Shown: positions 1 through 7,120 of the stretch, in pieces | How positions within the stretch are numbered: the first letter of the stretch is position 1 | Layout: each line of letters begins with the position of its first letter | Assembly (NCBI GenBank): GCA_050732995.1 | Contig: JBOHSA010000013.1 | Coordinates: 1 to 13,929, forward strand | Length of the DNA: 13,929 bases | DNA from: JBOHSA01 sp050732995 | GTDB lineage: Bacteria; Gemmatimonadota; Gemmatimonadetes; Gemmatimonadales; GWC2-71-9 | Direction of reading: 5' to 3' | Translations under genes and position numbers: made by a program | The notes under the pieces: generated by a model | The model's input: only the letters and a program-made list of their open reading frames with translations | What the model was told of the DNA's origin: nothing | Databases searched by the model: none

Positions 1-92
1 TGCCGGTGTCCCTGGACCCAGGCGACGAGGGCATGCGTAATCCCGCTGCTGTGGGCTGCCGCCCGCTCCGCCGCCTCTACCGATGTCGCCAT
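1..92 (-). CDS. Possible partial CDS running off the left edge
   Basis: An ATG at 90-92 on the minus strand opens a frame with no stop to the window edge, giving 30 residues that begin MATSVEAAERAAAHSSG. A purine-rich GGAGGGAAGG stretch lies just upstream, which would suit a ribosome binding site. The frame is co-oriented with the tRNA and the apt cluster and begins about 40 bases downstream of the tRNA 3' end. I do not recognise the family from 30 residues. Open frames of this size are common by chance in high-GC DNA, so this is tentative and the product is unknown. Confidence 0.35.
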   Translation of the reverse strand, partial: MATSVEAAERAAAHSSGITHALVAWVQGHR

Positions 93-132
93 GCCGCGCC
101 TTCCCTCCTTTGTCGGGCCGCCCCGGACCACA

Positions 133-206
133 TGCCCCTGGGGTGACTCGAACACCCGGCCAACGGTTTAGGAAACCGCTGCTCTATCCACCTGAGCTAC
201 AGGGGC
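133..206 (-). tRNA. tRNA-Arg (anticodon CCT)
   Basis: The reverse complement folds into a complete 74-base cloverleaf. It has a perfect 7-bp acceptor stem (GCCCCTG/CAGGGGC), a 4-bp D stem (GCTC/GAGC), a 5-bp anticodon stem with one G-T pair, the loop TTCCTAA giving anticodon CCT, a 5-base variable region, the T arm GGGTG-TTCGAGT-CACCC and discriminator A. It reads AGG arginine codons. The 3' CCA is not encoded (TGT follows), so it must be added after transcription. The gene lies 23 bases downstream of the apt stop in the same orientation, so it may be processed from the same transcript. Confidence 0.95.
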
Positions 207-229
207 GTAAGCGACGAAACTTACAGGGC

Positions 230-766
230 TTACGTATATCGGAGCAAGGCCTCGACATGCTCGTCCGCGAGCCTCTCGCGCCCATTGAGGAATGCCAGCT
301 CGATCAGGAAGGTGAACCCGGCGAGGGTGGCTCCGTGCGAGCGGACCAGTTTGCCCGCCGCCTCCGCGGTGCCCCCAGTCGCGAGCACGTCGTCAACGAT
401 CAGCACTCGATCGCCCTGCCCCACCGCATCCCCGTGCATCTCGAGTGCGTCGCTGCCGTACTCCAGCGCGTAGTCCACTCTGGTCCGAGCCGCGGGCAGC
501 TTCCCCGGTTTCCGGATCGGAACCAGCCCTGCCGCGAGCGCCAGCGCCACCGGACCTCCCAAGAGAAACCCGCGCGACTCGATGGCGACAACGCGCGTGA
601 CCCCCTGGTTTCGATACGGCTCGGCCATCTCCCCCACCGCGAGGGCGAACGCGTCAGGGTCGAGCAGGAGAGGCGTGATGTCCTTGAAGACGATGCCGGG
701 CCTCGGGAAGTCCGGCACGTCCCGGATGAGGCGGTGAATCACCTCGAGTCTGGTGGGTTTAGGCAT
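230..766 (-). CDS. apt: Adenine phosphoribosyltransferase
   Basis: This cytoplasmic purine-salvage enzyme converts adenine and PRPP to AMP and pyrophosphate. The 178-residue product has the family's usual length. Visible are the N-terminal VPDFPRPGIVFKDITPLL segment (17-34), the ESRGF motif (63-67), the RKPGKLP loop (85-91) and the PRPP-binding signature VLIVDDVLATGGT (121-133) with its acidic pair. The ATG at 764-766 gives the expected N-terminus. No strong Shine-Dalgarno sequence precedes it. The gene starts 19 bases after the acylphosphatase stop and is the last protein gene of the compact cluster, with tRNA-Arg following. Identification is by motif and length and is not in real doubt. Confidence 0.96.
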   Translation of the reverse strand: MPKPTRLEVIHRLIRDVPDFPRPGIVFKDITPLLLDPDAFALAVGEMAEPYRNQGVTRVVAIESRGFLLGGPVALALAAGLVPIRKPGKLPAARTRVDYALEYGSDALEMHGDAVGQGDRVLIVDDVLATGGTAEAAGKLVRSHGATLAGFTFLIELAFLNGRERLADEHVEALLRYT

Positions 767-785
767 CGCTGTCGAGCATTACTAA

Positions 786-1058
786 CTAGTTGATATCAAA
801 GGTGTTTGGAAGATGATGTTCATGTGGAACATCGAACTTTTCCACATTCGCGACCCGCGCCGCCGCCGGTCCTTGGCCCAACGCGCGCTCCAACTCAGCC
901 AGCCCGTCGTCCGTACCGGCCGCCACGACTTCCACGGAGCCGTCGGCCAGGTTCCGGGCGAATCCCCGCAGCTTGAGCCGTTCCGCCAGGCGCCATACGA
1001 ACCACCGAAATCCGACCCCTTGCACCTGCCCCCGCACGATCCAGCGCCTGGCGGCCAT
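786..1058 (-). CDS. acyP: Acylphosphatase
   Basis: This 90-residue cytoplasmic enzyme hydrolyses carboxyl-phosphate bonds such as acetyl- or acyl-phosphate. The signature VQGVGFRWFV contains the phosphate-binding Arg18. The GFARNLADGSVEV segment supplies the catalytic Asn36. Length matches the family (about 90). The chosen ATG (1056-1058) lies 8 bases after the dedA stop. The frame stays open much further upstream, but only as a shadow of dedA. The C-terminal tail after residue 78 is His-rich and slightly unusual. Known family members lack a settled physiological role. Placement in the same cluster as plsY, whose substrate is an acyl-phosphate, is suggestive, but the link is inferred. Confidence 0.92.
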   Translation of the reverse strand: MAARRWIVRGQVQGVGFRWFVWRLAERLKLRGFARNLADGSVEVVAAGTDDGLAELERALGQGPAAARVANVEKFDVPHEHHLPNTFDIN

Positions 1059-1066
1059 GACACGCC

Positions 1067-1741
1067 CTATTCCAGGCCGCCCGACGCCGGAGGAGCTGCG
1101 GCGATCCCCTCCCCCGCCGCTCGCACCCTCCCCCGACGGCGGTGCCAGACGATGTAGCCGGCCACGATCAGGACCAGCACGGGGATCAGAATCCAGAACG
1201 TCCGCACGACATAGCGCTGGACGGCTTCGTTGCGCAGCATGCCTTCGTTCCGTCCCAGGAAGTAGCCGATCCAGGTGAGAATCGCGCACCACACAGCCGA
1301 GCCGAGCGCCGTGTAGGCGATGAACTTTGGGAGCGGCATCCGGTGGATGCCCGCCGGCACCGAAACGAGGTGACGCACGACCGGCAACAGGCGCCCCAGG
1401 AGCGTGCTGATCTCTCCGTGTCGCGCGAAGAACCGCTCCGAGCGGGCCAGGGCCTTCGGGGTGAGCAGCACGTACTTCCCGAACCGCTCGAGGAACGGCC
1501 GCCCGAGCCAACGCGCCCCGAAGTAGTTGGCCAGGGCGCCGAGGATGCTGCCCAGAACGCCGCAGACGACCGCCACGACAAAGCTCATCTCCCCCTTCGC
1601 CGCCCAATACCCGGCTGGGGGCATCACCAGCTCGCTCGGCACGGGCAGGACCGAGGACTCCAGAGCCATCAAGGCGACGATGCCGGGGTAGCCCAGCTGC
1701 AGGAGGCCGTCCAGTAGCCACTGAATGAAGCGCTCAACCAT
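1067..1741 (-). CDS. DedA-family (VTT domain) membrane protein
   Basis: This 224-residue integral membrane protein belongs to the DedA/SNARE-associated (VTT) superfamily. Some members translocate lipids such as undecaprenyl phosphate or phosphatidylethanolamine across the inner membrane and affect envelope homeostasis. Visible are the conserved acidic patch LESSVLPVPSE (27-37), the GRLLPVVRHLVSVPAG motif (116-131) with its essential Arg, and hydrophobic segments near 18-40, 52-75, 140-162 and 180-200. A basic and small-residue tail (200-224) should be cytoplasmic. The ATG overlaps the end of pcm by 8 bases (ATGGTTGA), arguing for coupled translation. The exact substrate cannot be read from sequence. 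A lipid-phosphate flippase role would fit the glycosyltransferase and phospholipid genes nearby. Confidence 0.92.
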   Translation of the reverse strand: MVERFIQWLLDGLLQLGYPGIVALMALESSVLPVPSELVMPPAGYWAAKGEMSFVVAVVCGVLGSILGALANYFGARWLGRPFLERFGKYVLLTPKALARSERFFARHGEISTLLGRLLPVVRHLVSVPAGIHRMPLPKFIAYTALGSAVWCAILTWIGYFLGRNEGMLRNEAVQRYVVRTFWILIPVLVLIVAGYIVWHRRRGRVRAAGEGIAAAPPASGGLE

Positions 1742-2387
1742 CGAACCCGTGCTCGCCGATGAGGGGCACGAATCGGGCCTCGCCCAGCGGCCACCGGCGC
1801 CACGCGCCCCCGGCCCGCTCGACCAGGGTCAGGGTTTGAGCGCCTCGGGCGCCGAGGGGGATCAGCATGCGGCCCCCTGGGCCGAGCTGCTCGAGCAGCG
1901 GCGGCGGGATCTCGGGGCCCCCGGCCGCGACGACGATCGCGTCGTACGGCGCGAACGCGCTCCACCCCAGGGTCCCGTCTCCCACCAGCACCGAGACGTT
2001 CGTCACGCCTGCCTGGCGCAGCGCCTCGCGGGCCGCCGCAGCGAGTCGCGGCACGCGTTCCACGGAAAACACCCGCCCCCCGCCCGCCAGGGCGGCGAGG
2101 AGGGCGGTCTGGTAGCCCGAGCCGGTGCCTATTTCCAGCACGCTCTCGGTCCCTCGCAAGCGCAGCGCCTCGAGCTTGCGCGCCTGGGTCGACGGCTGCG
2201 AGATTGTCTGCTCCGCCCCGATGGGCAGCGCGGCATCCTCGTACGCGCGATGCCGGATTGCCTCGGGCACGAAGAGGTGGCGCGGGGTTTCGGCGAACGC
2301 CTTCAGCACAGCCAGGTCCTGGATGCCCTTGCCGCGCAGGGTCTCGACCAGCCGGGCGCGGTAGCCGCCGAAGGTGTCCCCTCTCAT
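1734..2387 (-). CDS. pcm: Protein-L-isoaspartate O-methyltransferase
   Basis: This enzyme repairs aged proteins by SAM-dependent methylation of isoaspartyl residues. From the ATG at 2387 the product has 217 residues. It shows GIQDLAVLKAF (21-31), LPIGAEQTISQPS (54-66), SAM-binding motif I VLEIGTGSGYQTA (83-95), acidic VE (109-110), GDG (136-138), and the C-terminal RFVPLIG (205-211). After the QP pair the residues are STQAR rather than the YMVAR type of E. coli Pcm. I chose this start because its ATGA overlaps the surE stop. A GTG at 2400-2402, five codons upstream, is a possible alternative. The surE-pcm neighbourhood is a widespread bacterial pairing of stress and stationary-phase survival genes, which supports both calls. 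Confidence 0.95.
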   Translation of the reverse strand: MRGDTFGGYRARLVETLRGKGIQDLAVLKAFAETPRHLFVPEAIRHRAYEDAALPIGAEQTISQPSTQARKLEALRLRGTESVLEIGTGSGYQTALLAALAGGGRVFSVERVPRLAAAAREALRQAGVTNVSVLVGDGTLGWSAFAPYDAIVVAAGGPEIPPPLLEQLGPGGRMLIPLGARGAQTLTLVERAGGAWRRWPLGEARFVPLIGEHGFDG

Positions 2388-3133
2388 TTGCTGAGCGACC
2401 ACGACCGGACGACTTCGAGCAGCTCATAGTTCGTGAGATCCACGTGCAGCGGCGTCACCGAGATGTAGCCGTCCTTGACCGCCTGGAAATCGGAGTCGGC
2501 GCCGCCCGACCAGGTCACATGCCCGCCGCCGATCCAGTAGATGTCGCGGCCCCAGGGATCCTTCATCCGGGCGATCTCCTCGTGGAACACGCGGCTCCCG
2601 AGGTGCGTCACTTTGATGCCCTTGATCTCGTCGCCCGGGATCGGCGGCAGGTTGATGTTCAGCAAGGTCTCCGCAGGGAACCGCTCCACCCGGACGATGC
2701 GCTCGATGAGCCGTTGGAGCCCGTCCCGGTGGCTGGTGAGGTGCTGCATGTCGAAGCTGCCGTAGGAGACCGCGATACTGGGGATGCCGGCGGCGAGCCC
2801 CTCCATGGCCGCGGCGACGGTGCCCGAATACAGCACGTCCTCGCCCATGTTGGGCCCGTGGTTCACCCCCGAGATCACCCAGTCGGGCTCATCGGGCATC
2901 AAGGCGCCGAGCGCCAGCAGCACGCAGTCGGTGGGGGTGCCGTCCACCTGGAACGCCCCGTCGGCGCGCCGCATGGCGCGCAGCGGCCGGTGCAGGGTGA
3001 GTGAGTGCGAGGTGCCGCTCTGCTCCCGGTCGGGCGCCACCACGGTCACCTGCCCCACCGTCGAACAGATGTCGGCGAGCAGCTCGAGGCCGCGCGCCAG
3101 GACGCCGTCGTCGTTCGAGACCAGAATCCTCAT
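2384..3133 (-). CDS. surE: 5'/3'-nucleotidase SurE
   Basis: This 249-residue cytoplasmic metal-dependent phosphatase acts on nucleoside monophosphates. The family's metal-binding residues are all present: Asp8-Asp9 in MRILVSNDDG, Ser39 in REQSGTSHSLT, and Asn91 in GVNHGPNMG (89-97). GTPTDC (65-70) and the YSGTVAAAMEG segment (102-112) are also typical. The ATG at 3131-3133 is the exact family start, beginning at the MRILVSNDDG strand. It overlaps the preceding glycosyltransferase stop as ATGA. The frame extends 19 codons upstream, but only through the glycosyltransferase gene. The stop overlaps the pcm start as ATGA, so expression of the three genes should be coupled. Confidence 0.96.
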   Translation of the reverse strand: MRILVSNDDGVLARGLELLADICSTVGQVTVVAPDREQSGTSHSLTLHRPLRAMRRADGAFQVDGTPTDCVLLALGALMPDEPDWVISGVNHGPNMGEDVLYSGTVAAAMEGLAAGIPSIAVSYGSFDMQHLTSHRDGLQRLIERIVRVERFPAETLLNINLPPIPGDEIKGIKVTHLGSRVFHEEIARMKDPWGRDIYWIGGGHVTWSGGADSDFQAVKDGYISVTPLHVDLTNYELLEVVRSWSLSK

Positions 3134-3831
3134 CGCGCCCCGAAGAGAATCTGGGGCCCGTAGCGCGCGAAGACCCGCGCCAGGCGCCACGTGTCCCCCC
3201 AGTGGCGAAAGTGGCTCGCGGTGCCGTCGTAGATCGTCGGCACGGGCACCGAGCGCACCCGGAACCCCGCGGCCAGCACCGCGAGCAGGAAAGCGGCTTC
3301 GTAGTCGTACCGGCGCTCCGCGGGGCGGATCGTCTCGGCCACACGGCGCCGGAACGCGCGGAACCCGGTTTGGGCGTCGGGCACCGCCTGTCGGCCCACC
3401 CGGGAGGCGAGCGCCGCGGAAAGCCAGTTGGTACAGCGCCGGCCGAGCGGCATGGCCCCGGTCCGAGCCCGGGCCCCGAGGACGAGATCGGCCTCGCCCG
3501 CCGCCACAGGGGCGGCGAGCCGCGCGATGGCGTCCGGCGGGTGCTGGCCGTCGGCATCGAGCGTGACCACCACCTCCGCCCCATCCGTCAGGGCTCGCGC
3601 GATGCCGGTCGCGAGGGCGACCCCCTTGCCCCGATTGCGGGGGTGGGAAACTACGGTCGCGCCCGCCGCCTGGCTCGCCCCGCCCGTGCAGTCAGTGGAC
3701 CCGTCGTCCACCACGTAGACCCGGGCGCCGGGCGCCGCGCGGCGGGCGGCCACCACGACGCCCCCGACCGTGGCGGCCGCCTGGAAGGCGGGAATCACCA
3801 CGGCGAGGCGAAGCTCAGCGTGCCCCGGCAT
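3130..3831 (-). CDS. Family 2 glycosyltransferase (polyprenyl-phosphate hexose synthase-like)
   Basis: This 233-residue GT-A fold enzyme probably transfers a sugar from a nucleotide sugar to a lipid or glycan acceptor at the cytoplasmic face. Visible are the first strand VVIPAFQAAATV (11-22), the nucleotide-binding VDDGSTDCT (41-49), NRGKGVALATG (66-76), the metal-binding DXD-type LDADGQH (91-97), LGARARTG (118-125), TGFRAFRR (155-162) and the acidic YDYEAAFL (175-182). The layout resembles dolichyl/undecaprenyl-phosphate mannose or glucose synthases. It lacks the C-terminal transmembrane pair found in many of them. The ATG lies 17 bases inside the end of the MerR gene. The stop overlaps surE as ATGA. 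Donor and acceptor cannot be determined from sequence. Confidence 0.88.
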   Translation of the reverse strand: MPGHAELRLAVVIPAFQAAATVGGVVVAARRAAPGARVYVVDDGSTDCTGGASQAAGATVVSHPRNRGKGVALATGIARALTDGAEVVVTLDADGQHPPDAIARLAAPVAAGEADLVLGARARTGAMPLGRRCTNWLSAALASRVGRQAVPDAQTGFRAFRRRVAETIRPAERRYDYEAAFLLAVLAAGFRVRSVPVPTIYDGTASHFRHWGDTWRLARVFARYGPQILFGAR

Positions 3832-4192
3832 GCGGCGGGGCCGTCCCCTCGAGAATCGCCAGCAGGGCCTTCAGTTCCCCGCGCAGGTCCCGCACGGTCT
3901 CGGTGGCCAGCGCGCGCCGCGCCTCCGGCTTCAGCTGCCCGCTGCGGCGGTACTGCTCGATCTTCTGGCGCGCCCCCTCGATCGTGTACTTCTCGGTGTA
4001 CAGCAGATGCTTGACGAGCATGATCAGCTCGATCTCGCGCCGCTGGTACACCCGGTTGCCCGAGCGATTCTTGGCGGGATTGAGAAAGCGGAACTGGCTC
4101 TCCCAGTAGCGCAGCACGTGCGGCTTGAGGTCGGTGAGCTGGCACACCTCGCCGATGGAGAAGAACTCCTGGACCGGCTGGGGGACGCTCAT
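3815..4192 (-). CDS. Small MerR-type transcriptional regulator
   Basis: This 125-residue DNA-binding protein has a winged-helix MerR head. FFSIGEVCQLTDLKPHVLRYW (10-30) is the helix-turn-helix. NRSGNRVYQRREIELIMLV (42-60) is the wing and following helix. The helix YTIEGARQKIEQYRR (69-83) and a hydrophobic C-terminal stretch (101-115) probably form the dimerisation coiled coil. There is no Cys pair, drug-binding or cobalamin domain, so no ligand is apparent. I take the ATG at 4190-4192, which overlaps the gpsA stop as ATGA. A GTG two codons upstream is possible. Its position inside a housekeeping operon suggests autoregulation or control of envelope genes, but its targets are unknown. Confidence 0.88.
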   Translation of the reverse strand: MSVPQPVQEFFSIGEVCQLTDLKPHVLRYWESQFRFLNPAKNRSGNRVYQRREIELIMLVKHLLYTEKYTIEGARQKIEQYRRSGQLKPEARRALATETVRDLRGELKALLAILEGTAPPHAGAR

Positions 4193-5190
4193 CGCCACTG
4201 CTCTGCTTTGAGATCGCGCTCCATCAGGTCCGCCACTGCCTGGCGCGCGGCCTTCCCCTGGAACAGGACCGCGGCCACCTCCCGCGCGATCGGCAGCTCG
4301 ACGCCGTGCCGGTCGGCCAAGGCCACGGCCGTGCGCGCGGTGTTGACCCCTTCGGCCACCGACTGCTTGCCGGCGCGGGCCTGCTCAAGCGACTTCCCCT
4401 GCCCCAGCTCCACTCCCAGGCTCCGGTTGCGCGACAGCGCGCCGGTCGCAGTGAGGATCAGGTCGCCCAGCCCGGCGAGGCCGGCGAAGGTCATCGGGTC
4501 GGCTCCCAGGGCCACTCCCAACCGCGTGATCTCGGCCAAACCGCGCGTGACCAGCGCCGCCCGGGTGTTGTGCCCGAGGCCCAACCCTTCCAGGATCCCG
4601 GCGGCGAGGGCGATCACGTTCTTGAGGGCGCCACCGAGCTCCACGCCCACGACGTCGGTGTGGGAGTACACGCGGAAATGCGCGGTGGAGAACACCTGCT
4701 GCGCGCGGCGCGCGACCGAGGCGTCCGCCGCCGCCGCCACGACGGCCGTCGGCTGCCGCTCGTAAACTTCCCGCGCGAACGACGGGCCCGACAGCACCGC
4801 GATCGGTGTGCCGCCGCCCAGCACCTCGCGCAGCACGCAAGACAAAGTCTGCAGGCGATCCGCCTCGATGCCCTTGGAGACGCTGATCACGAGCGGCCGG
4901 CCGGCGAGAGCGGGCGCGGCCCGGCTCATGACGGCGCGCACGGCGTGGGACGGGGCGGCGGACACCACGACCTCGGCGCCGCGCACCGCCTCGACCGGAT
5001 CCGCCGTCGCGCGGAGCCCCGGCGCGAGGGGGGCGTCCGGGAGAAACAGGGCATTCACATGGGACCGCTGGATGCCCTCGACGACCTCGGGCTCCCGCGC
5101 CCAGAGCACGACGTCTTCGCCCTTGCGCGCCAGCAGATCCGCCAGCGCCGTCCCCCACGCGCCGCCGCCGACGACGGCGACCCGGGTCAC
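4189..5190 (-). CDS. gpsA: NAD(P)-dependent glycerol-3-phosphate dehydrogenase
   Basis: This enzyme reduces dihydroxyacetone phosphate to sn-glycerol-3-phosphate, the backbone for phospholipids and the acceptor used by PlsY. The 333-residue protein has the Rossmann motif VAVVGGGAWGTALA (4-17), SKGIE with Lys106 (105-109), SGPSFAREV (134-142), GGALKNVIALAAG with catalytic Lys190 (186-198), GLAGLGDLILTATG (237-250), SRNRSLG (253-259) and VAEGVNTA (278-285). The start is GTG at 5188-5190, overlapping the plsY stop as GTGA. This yields the standard family N-terminus, and the longer upstream frame is a plsY shadow. The stop overlaps the MerR gene. GpsA and PlsY being adjacent puts consecutive pathway steps side by side. 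Confidence 0.97.
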   Translation of the reverse strand: MTRVAVVGGGAWGTALADLLARKGEDVVLWAREPEVVEGIQRSHVNALFLPDAPLAPGLRATADPVEAVRGAEVVVSAAPSHAVRAVMSRAAPALAGRPLVISVSKGIEADRLQTLSCVLREVLGGGTPIAVLSGPSFAREVYERQPTAVVAAAADASVARRAQQVFSTAHFRVYSHTDVVGVELGGALKNVIALAAGILEGLGLGHNTRAALVTRGLAEITRLGVALGADPMTFAGLAGLGDLILTATGALSRNRSLGVELGQGKSLEQARAGKQSVAEGVNTARTAVALADRHGVELPIAREVAAVLFQGKAARQAVADLMERDLKAEQWR

Positions 5191-5795
5191 GAGCGACTCT
5201 CCACCCGGCTGCGGAACCGGTTCTCCGTACCCGCGAGCAGCCGCGCGATGTTGGCGCGATGGGTGAACAGGATCAGCACCGCGAGCCCCACGCTCGCCCA
5301 GAACGCGGCGACGTGCTCCGGCGCGGTCAGCCGCACCCAAAGCGGGAACAGCGCGGCCGTCGTGATCGAGCCGAGCGAGACGTACCCCGTGAGCCAGACC
5401 ACCACGCCCCACACGCCGAAGGCGATGGGGATCGCGAGCGGGGCGAGCGCGAGGAACATCCCGGCCGCGGTGGCCACACCTTTGCCCCCGTTGAACCGCA
5501 CGTACGGGGAGTACACGTGCCCCAGCACCGCCGCGACGCCGAGCGCCACGGGCAGCCACGCGGGACCGATTGCCCAGCGGCCGAACAGGGCCACCGGGAT
5601 GGCGCCCTTCGCCACATCGATCAGGCCCACGGGAATCGCGTACCACCAGCCCATGATCCGGTAGACATTGGTCGCCCCCAGATTCTTGCTGCCGTGCTCG
5701 CGCAGGTCGAGGCCCCGTCCCAGCCGGCCGGCGAGGTAGCTCGTCGGCGTGGCGCCGACGAGGTAGGCCAGCACGAGCCAGAGCGCGATGGTCAC
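5187..5795 (-). CDS. plsY: Acyl-phosphate:glycerol-3-phosphate acyltransferase
   Basis: This integral membrane enzyme transfers the acyl group from acyl-phosphate to glycerol-3-phosphate, forming lysophosphatidic acid. The 202-residue protein shows all three conserved loop motifs: HGSKNLGATN (34-43), FNGGKGVATA (101-110) and HRANIARLLAGTEN (179-192), plus DVAKG (60-64) and LGHVYSPY (91-98). Hydrophobic segments separate them as expected for the multi-pass fold. The start codon is GTG at 5793-5795, overlapping the der stop as GTGA, and the stop overlaps the gpsA start the same way. No PlsX or PlsC gene lies in the window, so acyl-phosphate supply is encoded elsewhere. Confidence 0.97.
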   Translation of the reverse strand: MTIALWLVLAYLVGATPTSYLAGRLGRGLDLREHGSKNLGATNVYRIMGWWYAIPVGLIDVAKGAIPVALFGRWAIGPAWLPVALGVAAVLGHVYSPYVRFNGGKGVATAAGMFLALAPLAIPIAFGVWGVVVWLTGYVSLGSITTAALFPLWVRLTAPEHVAAFWASVGLAVLILFTHRANIARLLAGTENRFRSRVESRS

Positions 5796-7120
5796 CGGCG
5801 CTCCCGGCGCTTGCGGCGGAACTTGATGGCGAGCGGCGCCCCGGTGAACTCCCAGGCTTCCCGGAAGCCGTTGACGAGGTAGCGCGTGTAGGACTCGGGG
5901 ATCGCGTCCGGGCGGTTCGACACGACGGCGAACCGCGGGGGGGCGGTGCCGATCTGGGTGGCGTAGAGCAGCCGCACCGCTTCGCCCACGGGCTGGGGCG
6001 GCTGCTGGCGCTCCACCAGCACCTCGAGCACGCGGTTCACTTCCGCCGTCGGCACGCGCTTTTCCCGCTGCTCGGCGACCGCCAGGATGCCGTCCAGCAG
6101 CCGGGGCACGCGCTGGCCGGTCTTGGCGGAGACGTAGCGGAACGGGATGAACCCGAGGAACGGGGCGCGCGCCTTGAGCTCGCGCTCACCCCGCACCGCG
6201 GTCATCGTGTCCTTCTCCTCGATCAGATCCCACTTGTTGACGGCGATGATCACGCCCGCGCCGCGCTCCCAGGCGTCGGTGGCGATCCGCAGGTCCTGCA
6301 CGTGCATCCCGTCCTGTGCGTCGACCACGAGCACGCACACCTCCGCGCGCTCGATGGCGCGGGCGGTGCGGAGCGTCGCGTAGAACTCGATGTCGTCCTC
6401 GACCTTGCTGCGCTTGCGCAGACCGGCCGTGTCGATGAACACCAGCCGGCGGCCCTGATACTCGAGGGGGGTATCGATCGCGTCGCGCGTCGTCCCGGGC
6501 TCGGCCGCCACCACCAGGCGCTCTTCCCCGAGGAGGCGGTTCACCAGACTCGACTTGCCCACGTTGGGCCGCCCCACGACGGCCACGTGGATCGTGGCGG
6601 CATCCTCCTCCGCGTCCGCGGTCGGCAGGAGAGCCGCCACGCGATCCAGGAGGTCGCCGCTGCTCTTCCCCACCGCCGCCGAGACGGGGAACGGGTCGCC
6701 GAGTCCCAGCTCGTAGAACGCCAGATGGCGCGTGTCGGTGGGGAGCTGATCGGCCTTGTTCGCCACCAGGAGCACCGGCCGCCGCGCCCGGCGCAGGTAC
6801 TCGGCGATCTCTTGATCCGCCGGCGTCACGCCCTCCGCCACGTCGACCAGGAAGAGCAGCACGTCGCTTTCGGCGACGGCCTGCTCGACCTGGCTGCGGA
6901 TGGCGCGGTTCAGCGGGTCCGCGGCACGCGGGATCAGGCCGCCCGTGTCCACCAGCCAGAAGCGGCGGCCGTTCCATTCCGCCGCGGCGAAGTGGCGGTC
7001 CCGGGTGACGCCAGGCTGCGCATCCACGATCGCCTCGCGGCGCCCGATCAGGCGGTTGAACAACGTCGACTTGCCCACGTTGGGGCGGCCGATGATGGCG
7101 ACGGTGGGGACGCCGCTCAT
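5792..7120 (-). CDS. der: Ribosome-assembly GTPase Der (EngA)
   Basis: This double-GTPase protein matures the 50S ribosomal subunit. In its 442 residues, domain 1 has GRPNVGKS (11-18), PGVTRD (36-41), DTGG (58-61), NKAD (121-124) and SAA (147-149). Domain 2 has GRPNVGKS (183-190), PGTTRD (208-213), DTAG (230-233), NKWD (295-298) and SAK (331-333). A KH-like C-terminal domain (about 350-436) follows and ends in a very basic tail rich in Arg and Lys, which suits rRNA binding. The linker between the two GTPase domains is acidic (about 168-175). The ATG at 7118-7120 overlaps the stop of the DUF512 gene as ATGA. All nucleotide-binding motifs are intact, so the protein should be functional. Confidence 0.98.
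   Translation of the reverse strand: MSGVPTVAIIGRPNVGKSTLFNRLIGRREAIVDAQPGVTRDRHFAAAEWNGRRFWLVDTGGLIPRAADPLNRAIRSQVEQAVAESDVLLFLVDVAEGVTPADQEIAEYLRRARRPVLLVANKADQLPTDTRHLAFYELGLGDPFPVSAAVGKSSGDLLDRVAALLPTADAEEDAATIHVAVVGRPNVGKSSLVNRLLGEERLVVAAEPGTTRDAIDTPLEYQGRRLVFIDTAGLRKRSKVEDDIEFYATLRTARAIERAEVCVLVVDAQDGMHVQDLRIATDAWERGAGVIIAVNKWDLIEEKDTMTAVRGERELKARAPFLGFIPFRYVSAKTGQRVPRLLDGILAVAEQREKRVPTAEVNRVLEVLVERQQPPQPVGEAVRLLYATQIGTAPPRFAVVSNRPDAIPESYTRYLVNGFREAWEFTGAPLAIKFRRKRRERR

Noticed and set aside
83..793. Plus-strand frame spanning the tRNA and apt
   Set aside because: It reads antisense through both the tRNA cloverleaf and the well-supported apt gene and has no recognisable domain.
786..1721. 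Long minus-strand frame that would fuse a large N-terminal region to acylphosphatase
   Set aside because: The upstream part is dedA read in the wrong frame. Only the last 90 residues match acylphosphatase, and an ATG stands at the correct family start.
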